From the NCBI GenBank assembly GCA_946413695.1, contig CAMKLV010000004.1, forward strand, positions 28,075 to 92,074: 64,000 nt of DNA, in the 5' to 3' direction. A program made the position numbers and the translations under genes. This stretch comes from Firm-04 sp946413695. GTDB lineage: Bacteria > Bacillota > Clostridia > Oscillospirales > Ruminococcaceae. Under the pieces are notes generated by a model. The model was not told where the DNA came from and did no database searches. It worked only from the letters and a program-made list of their open reading frames with translations. Below, one piece after another: positions 59,875 through 64,000 of this stretch (positions are counted from its first letter, which is position 1; the number at the start of each line of letters is the position of its first letter).

Positions 59875-60858
59875 TTACATAGACTGCATGGTGGGCGGCT
59901 TGGGCTGATCGTCATCAGAAGCGATTGCCTTGAGGGCACCGGTGAGGCTTGCAAGCCCCTGAATCTCGCTCGGAATGATGATCTTGGTTGCTCTGCCGTC
60001 TGCGGCTCTTGCGAAGGCATCCAGCGATTTGAGCTGAATGATCTTGTCAGTCGGCGCAGATTCATTGAGCATTCTGAGAGCTTCCGCCTCGCCCTGTGCC
60101 TCGAGCATTTTCTGCTGCTTGATTGCCTCAGCGCGGAGCAGGAGTGCCTGCTGCTGTGCCTCTGCGGCAAGAATCTGAGATTCCTTCTCAGCCTGTGCGC
60201 GCAGGATCTTGGATTCCTTTTCACCTTCTGCCACGAGGATCGCGGATTTCTTTTCACCTTCCGCCTGCAGGATCTTTTCACGGCGCTCACGCTCAGCCTT
60301 CATCTGCTTTTCCATGGCGTCCTGAATTTCACGCGGCGGCAGGATGTTCTTCAGCTCCACGCGGTTGACCTTGATGCCCCAGCGGTCAGTTGCCTGGTCA
60401 AGGATCGCGGTGATCTTGGTGTTGATGACATCACGGGAAGTGAGCGTCGCATCGAGCTCCATCTCACCGATGATATTACGCAGTGTGGTTGCGGAAAGAT
60501 TCTCAATTGCAGCCATCGGGCGCTCAACGCCGTAGGTGTACTGCTTTGCGTCGGTCACCTGGAAGAACACAACGGTGTCGATCTGCATGGTGACGTTATC
60601 CTTTGTGATCACAGGCTGCGGCTTGAAATCAACAACCTGCTCCTTGACGGAAACGACCTTCGCAACGCGGTCAAGGAACGGAACAAGGAAGTGCGGGCCG
60701 GTGTGCCACTCCTGCGAGAATGTGCCGAGACGCTCAATGACATAGACACTTGCCTGCGGGACGATGCGGATATTCGCGATAATGATGATCAGTAAAATAA
60801 CGATCAGAACGAGTGCGACGATCAGCGGACCGTTGCCGATGAAAAATGTAGCGAGCAT
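59875..60858 (-). CDS. SPFH/band 7 membrane scaffold protein
   Basis: 327 residues behind GGAGGTACATCCT. One N-terminal helix (LIVALVLIVILLIIIIANI), then the SPFH domain (PQASVYVIERLGTFSQEWHT, VSVKEQVVDFKPQPVITKDN, RDVINTKITAILDQATDRWG) and a long Glu/Ala/Lys coiled coil, as in QmcA/stomatin proteins. Organises membrane microdomains. Paired with an NfeD gene 42 bases upstream, the usual arrangement. Confidence 0.93.
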   Translation of the reverse strand: MLATFFIGNGPLIVALVLIVILLIIIIANIRIVPQASVYVIERLGTFSQEWHTGPHFLVPFLDRVAKVVSVKEQVVDFKPQPVITKDNVTMQIDTVVFFQVTDAKQYTYGVERPMAAIENLSATTLRNIIGEMELDATLTSRDVINTKITAILDQATDRWGIKVNRVELKNILPPREIQDAMEKQMKAERERREKILQAEGEKKSAILVAEGEKESKILRAQAEKESQILAAEAQQQALLLRAEAIKQQKMLEAQGEAEALRMLNESAPTDKIIQLKSLDAFARAADGRATKIIIPSEIQGLASLTGALKAIASDDDQPKPPTMQSM

Positions 60859-60900
60859 AGGATGTACCTCCGTTCAGTATTGTTTCGGAATGGATGCGGT

Positions 60901-61362
60901 TTAATAGTCATGCGAATAGGGTGCGGCGTATTCGGCAGCATCGCGGACAACGAGCTTTGCGCCGTCCACGCGCGTCACCATAACGACGGTCTCAGCAGGG
61001 ATATTCCCGCCGGATTCGGAGACTGCGATCCAGTCCACGCCGCCGAGCCTTGCTCTGCCGGTTCCGAGTGCCGGGTTGATCTCCTCGATCACCACAGCCG
61101 TCTGTCCGACGTTCAGGTCGGCATTGGTACGCGGCTGCTGCTTGACGCGCAGCTTGGCGAGCAGCGGGCGTGTGATCAGCAGCAGGAAGACCGAAAGCAA
61201 GACGAAGATGATGAGCTGTGCTGCGAATGAAAGATGAAACATTGCCGCAGTGAATGCACCGGCAGCACCGGCAGCAAACCAGATGCTGATGAGCTGCATG
61301 CTGGCAAACTCTGCGATCAGCATGACCACGAAGATCACGCCCCAAAAGATCAGATATCCCAT
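60901..61362 (-). CDS. NfeD-family membrane protein
   Basis: 153 residues behind AAAGGAGGATCTTT. Two to three membrane helices (residues 3-75) then a small OB-fold NfeD domain (NADLNVGQTAVVIEEINPAL, GRARLGGVDWIAVSESGGNI). Short form lacking the ClpP-like protease part. Partner of the SPFH protein downstream. Confidence 0.92.
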   Translation of the reverse strand: MGYLIFWGVIFVVMLIAEFASMQLISIWFAAGAAGAFTAAMFHLSFAAQLIIFVLLSVFLLLITRPLLAKLRVKQQPRTNADLNVGQTAVVIEEINPALGTGRARLGGVDWIAVSESGGNIPAETVVMVTRVDGAKLVVRDAAEYAAPYSHDY

Positions 61363-61408
61363 AAAGATCCTCCTTTCCGCGTCAGCGTTCCGTGACGTTC
61401 ATGGTTTT

Positions 61409-61437
61409 ATTTTAGCATATCCGGCGCGAATTTGCAA
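61409..61437 (-). promoter_or_regulatory. Promoter of the NfeD-SPFH operon
   Basis: Reverse-strand TTGCAA (61432-61437), 17 bases, TAAAAT (61409-61414). The remaining 61440-61680 stretch shows only a small TCGGG/CCCGA hairpin. Confidence 0.65.
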
Positions 61438-61682
61438 GAATCAAAAAATGACAAATTCAGCACGGGGGAGCAAATAGCCCGATTTTGGAAAGATTTTCGG
61501 GTGAATGCTCCCGAATGCTCATTATTTCGCAGCCGTTCAATGCGATTTGCTTTTCGCCGGATTTCCGCCGAAACAGGCGTATCTGCGTTTCTTTCCGCGC
61601 AGGATGCATAAGCATGCAAAAACGGGACATACTAGCATTGCACGGCAAAAAAAGACCGCCGCGCCGAAAGGAGGCATTTGCC

Positions 61683-61859
61683 ATGAACGACAGAAAGAAT
61701 CCGAATATCCACTGCACTGTCGATCAGTGTGCGCATCACATGTGCAGCGAGAACTACTGCACGCTCGATCAGGTTCACATTGATACCCACGAACCCGATC
61801 CGTGCGTCAAGGAATGCGTGGACTGCGCATCCTTTGAAAAGCGGCGCTGCTGCGAGTAA
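61683..61859 (+). CDS. DUF1540 small Cys-rich protein
   Basis: 58 residues behind GAAAGGAGGCATTTGCC. Eight cysteines and several histidines (HCTVDQCAHHMCSENYCTLD; CVKECVDCASFEKRRCC), the DUF1540 pattern of clostridia, likely metal-binding. Single domain, where many relatives have two. Function unknown. Confidence 0.88.
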   Translation: MNDRKNPNIHCTVDQCAHHMCSENYCTLDQVHIDTHEPDPCVKECVDCASFEKRRCCE

Positions 61860-61872
61860 ATCGCCGTTTCAG

Positions 61873-61913
61873 GGCAGGATGTCCAAACAGGAGCGCTGTG
61901 CGGACATCCTGCC
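61873..61913 (+). terminator. Terminator-like hairpin after the DUF1540 gene
   Basis: GGCAGGATGTCC / GGACATCCTGCC 12-bp stem, followed by GTATTTG. Confidence 0.6.
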
Positions 61914-61981
61914 GTATTTGTAAAGGATGCACAAAATCGAAACTTCAAAATCAGCAATCTGCCAGTTTTTGATTGAAAAGC

Positions 61982-62010
61982 TTGCAGTCAACACTGATTT
62001 GCAGTATAAT
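61982..62010 (+). promoter_or_regulatory. Promoter of ireB
   Basis: TTGCAG (61982-61987), 17 bases, TATAAT (62005-62010). Confidence 0.7.
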
Positions 62011-62070
62011 AAAACCTGTAGTGGAAGAAGTGAAAACGGAATTGATTATGCATGAAAGGAGCGCTTTTCA

Positions 62071-62316
62071 ATGTCTGATAAAACAATCACATTTTCGCTG
62101 AGCGAGGAACGTGAAAAAGAAATGCTGCAGATTCTGCGCACAGTCTACGATGCGCTGAATGAAAAAGGATACAACCCGATCAACCAGATTGTCGGATACA
62201 TTCTCTCCGAGGATCCGACCTACATCACCGTACATAAAAACGCACGCAGCCTGATCCGCCACATTGACCGCGACGAGCTGATGCAGGTCCTCGTCCGCAA
62301 CTATCTCTCCGAATAA
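62071..62316 (+). CDS. ireB: IreB-family regulatory phosphoprotein (UPF0297)
   Basis: 81 residues behind GAAAGGAGCGCTTTTCA. Typical pattern: ILRTVYDALNEKGYNPINQI, VGYILSEDPTYITVHKNARS, DRDELMQVLVRNYL. In Enterococcus the orthologue is a substrate of the Ser/Thr kinase IreK in cell-envelope stress. The usual neighbours (ruvX, DUF1292 gene) are absent from the window. Confidence 0.93.
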   Translation: MSDKTITFSLSEEREKEMLQILRTVYDALNEKGYNPINQIVGYILSEDPTYITVHKNARSLIRHIDRDELMQVLVRNYLSE

Positions 62317-62325
62317 GCCGGGCAG

Positions 62326-62566
62326 GCGGGCAGTGCCCGCCTCCAATTTGCTAAAGGTCTGTTTTGTGTCTGCTGGTTTCATCTTGTGTTCGTGAATCAA
62401 TCACACTTTTTATAATCTGCTGTGGGCAGCGGCGGGCAATGCCCGCCTCCATATTGCTAAAGGTCTTTTTTATGTTTTCGGTTTCCATGTTGTGTTCGTG
62501 AATCAATCACAGCAGGCAGTACCCGCCCCTTATTTGCGGGCAGTGCGCGCAGCCAATTTTCTACAG
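62326..62566. repeat. Three clustered copies of the GGCAGTGCC-type repeat inside a duplicated block
   Basis: Copies start at 62326 (GCGGGCAGTGCCCGC), 62431 (GGCGGGCAATGCCCGC) and 62535 (degenerate). The first two are each followed by TTGCTAAAGGTCT and, about 50 bases on, TTGTGTTCGTGAATCAATCA, so a block of about 100 bases is directly repeated. No gene lies in 62317-62800. Confidence 0.65.
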
Positions 62567-62799
62567 CAGTCCAAACACCAAACTGCTGACAGGCGCAACG
62601 GACTGAGGAGATTCCCCGCACGGTAATCCAAAGGAACACAGCCCTTGCAAAATCACAATCGTGAACTTGACTTTGTTCTAAAAACGGGTATGCGTCACGA
62701 TCTTCATGGTTCCTGCAGCGTTGCCGAAATAAAAAAGCCGAACCGGAAACCGGCACAGTCCCGAAAATTGTATATGTCTCCGAACACTTCCGGCAATGC

Positions 62800-62828
62800 T
62801 TGACAAAATCCGCCGCAGGTGCTATGAT
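62800..62828 (+). promoter_or_regulatory. Promoter of thiT
   Basis: TTGACA (62800-62805), 17 bases, TATGAT (62823-62828), about 20 bases before the riboswitch. Confidence 0.8.
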
Positions 62829-62848
62829 GAATATACAATCGGATGCGA

Positions 62849-62934
62849 ATGGGGAGCTTGTGCGGCAGGCTGAGAGGGCATGAACAGTGCCGACCCGCTG
62901 ACCTGATGCGGATAATGCCGCCGAAGGGAGCGAG
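62849..62934 (+). promoter_or_regulatory. TPP riboswitch
   Basis: Conserved thi-box elements in order: GGGGAGC, GGCTGAGAGGGC, GACCCGCTGACCTGATGCGG, ATAATGCCGCCGAAGGGAGC. Senses thiamine pyrophosphate and controls the transporter gene downstream through the terminator at 62.95 kb. Confidence 0.95.
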
Positions 62935-62946
62935 AATCTGATATCG

Positions 62947-62975
62947 AATGCCGCAGGAGTTCTGCGGCATTTTTT
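62947..62975 (+). terminator. Riboswitch-linked terminator
   Basis: AATGCCGCAG / CTGCGGCATT stem followed by TTTT. Its left arm can pair with riboswitch P1-side sequence (TGCGG / CCGCA), giving the expected on/off choice. Confidence 0.85.
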
Positions 62976-63016
62976 ATGTCCGGTTGAATTTTCAAAGCAA
63001 AGGATGTTTTGTTAAA

Positions 63017-63628
63017 ATGAAACGCAATACAACCAAAATGCTCGTTGAGGGCGCAATGATGCTCGCTCTGGCAATTGTGCTGAGCCTGATCACGCCGTTC
63101 CAGAAGCTTCTGCCGTTCGGCGGCTCGATCACGCTGGTTTCCATGCTGCCGATCTGTATCTACAGCATCAAGTACGGCGTGGGCAAGGGGCTCGGCGTAT
63201 CGTTCCTGTTTGCGGTGTTCCAGTTTATTCAGGGCACGGTCAAAGACGGTCTGTTCGGCTGGGGACTGACCGCCGGCATGCTGATCGCGTGCATCGTGTT
63301 TGACTATTTCCTCGCGTACACTGTGCTCGGACTTGCGGGCATGTTCCGCAAAAAGGGGCTCGGCGGCTGGATCGCGGGCATTGTGATCGCGCTGCTGCTC
63401 AGATTTGCAAGCCACTTCATCAGCGGCGTGTATGTCTTTGCCTCGACCGGCAAAATCTGGGATGATCTTGATTTCATCGCGGAGAACAAGTATATCTACA
63501 GCCTCGTGTATAACGGCGCATACATGGTGCCGGAGATCATCCTGACCGTGCTGGTCACCGTGATTCTGTTCAAGATTCCGCAGATTCACAAGATTCTGAC
63601 ATCTGCCGACAGCGCCGAGGAGAAATAA
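63017..63628 (+). CDS. thiT: Thiamine ECF transporter substrate-binding subunit ThiT
   Basis: 203 residues from the ATG behind AAAGGATGTTTTGTTAA. Six membrane helices; EGAMMLALAIVLSLI and GGSITLVSMLPICIYSIKYG match ThiT, with Trp-rich loop FGWGLTAG and ASHFISGVYVFAS lining the thiamine site. Needs the shared EcfAA'T module encoded elsewhere. Regulation by the TPP riboswitch supports the call. Confidence 0.95.
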   Translation: MKRNTTKMLVEGAMMLALAIVLSLITPFQKLLPFGGSITLVSMLPICIYSIKYGVGKGLGVSFLFAVFQFIQGTVKDGLFGWGLTAGMLIACIVFDYFLAYTVLGLAGMFRKKGLGGWIAGIVIALLLRFASHFISGVYVFASTGKIWDDLDFIAENKYIYSLVYNGAYMVPEIILTVLVTVILFKIPQIHKILTSADSAEEK

Positions 63629-63678
63629 TCGCCGCCGGAGGGCGCCTCCGGATATCATTAAATATATCCAACAAATCG

Positions 63679-63720
63679 AAGCCGCTGATTGAGTGAAAAG
63701 AGCTCATTCAGCGGCTTTTA
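63679..63720 (+). terminator. Terminator after thiT
   Basis: AAGCCGCTGATTGAG / CTCATTCAGCGGCTTTT stem. Another stem, CCGGAGG/CCTCCGG, lies at about 63634-63650. Confidence 0.8.
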
Positions 63721-63729
63721 CAGCGCGCA

Positions 63730-63762
63730 GCAGGCAGTGCCTGCAGCCGATATGCTAAAGTC
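63730..63762. repeat. GGCAGTGCC-type palindromic repeat
   Basis: GCAGGCAGTGCCTGC followed by AGCCGATATGCTAAAGTC. Confidence 0.6.
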
Positions 63763-63826
63763 CGAATAGGTCAAACAAAAGGCAAAAGTCTATCGCCTCA
63801 ATCAAAGTTAATACATATAATTATGC

Positions 63827-63867
63827 AAGCCGTTGAAATGGGCGAAATGCCTGTTTCAGCGGCTTTT
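63827..63867 (+). terminator. Second AGCCG-type hairpin
   Basis: AAGCCGTTGAAATGGGC / GCCTGTTTCAGCGGCTTTT. No gene precedes it within 200 bases, so it may belong to the repeat-rich block rather than end a transcript. Confidence 0.5.
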
Positions 63868-63967
63868 GCACAAAAAGCAGTATGAAAAATAAATCTTTGT
63901 GCAAACATTTTGAAAAGTTGCACGCAACCGTCAAACTTTTGCCGATTTGGCACCCCTTAGTAGAGGG

Positions 63968-64000
63968 GCGGGCAGTGCCCGCATCCGAGAGGCTAAAGTC
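63968..64000. repeat. GGCAGTGCC-type palindromic repeat at window end
   Basis: GCGGGCAGTGCCCGC followed by ATCCGAGAGGCTAAAGTC; may continue past the window. The 63629-64000 stretch contains no gene. Confidence 0.6.

Overview
ORGANISM. The window looks like a chromosome segment of a cellulosome-making, spore-forming clostridial bacterium of the Ruminococcus type (Oscillospiraceae), by inference from gene content. Five secreted proteins carry type I dockerin domains, including a GH26 mannanase and a CotH-kinase protein. There is a type III glutamine synthetase, a spoIIGA-sigE pair, an rplU-prp-rpmA-obg operon and an IreB protein. Base composition is moderately G+C-rich. Most promoters read as good TTGACA-17-TATAAT matches and most genes have an AGGAGG-like ribosome binding site.  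LAYOUT. 0-1.5 kb: the end of an ABC importer operon (lipoprotein binding protein, start of the ATPase) preceded by a tiny Cys-Cys reading frame that may be a leader peptide. 1.5-2.9 kb: eroded phage genes. 3.0-4.6 kb: an LRR/dockerin surface protein. 4.9-25.1 kb: an accessory island made of two tandem segments of about 10 kb each. Each is bounded by a 20-bp copy of the 3' end of a tRNA-His gene; the intact tRNA is at 25.1 kb and further copies lie at 14.9 and 4.9 kb. Segment 1 has a tyrosine integrase, a truncated SF3 replication helicase beside iteron-like repeats, a broken Thr-rich dockerin protein, a truncated response regulator and two sensor kinases, one apparently a pseudokinase. Segment 2 has a second LRR/dockerin protein, five further genes (four zinc-ribbon membrane proteins and one 1134-aa secreted protein) and an IS110 remnant.  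25-64 kb is core chromosome. It holds a tRNA-Gly-Arg-His operon, a degenerate GGDEF protein, sigE/spoIIGA, glnN, mutY, two paralogous TPM-like zinc-ribbon membrane proteins, pyrE, a CotH-dockerin protein, prs and ppa. It also holds a three-gene flavin/iron-sulfur complex resembling the Sporomusa-type transhydrogenase (StnABC), the yebC-mrnC-obg-rpmA-prp-rplU operon, a GH26 mannanase-dockerin protein, a methyltransferase, rpiB, tsaB and tsaE, degV, an SPFH/NfeD pair, a DUF1540 protein, ireB and a TPP-riboswitch-controlled thiT.  HOW IT FITS TOGETHER. The dockerin proteins fall into at least three sequence groups, and the island ones share a distinctive WDELLG tail. Cell-surface cargo therefore appears to travel on tRNA-integrated elements while the polysaccharide enzymes sit in the stable chromosome. 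The intergenic spaces carry several families of dispersed hairpin repeats that do not match anything I can name. The best candidate for an undescribed system is the zinc-ribbon/large-secreted-protein cluster at 16.7-24.2 kb.
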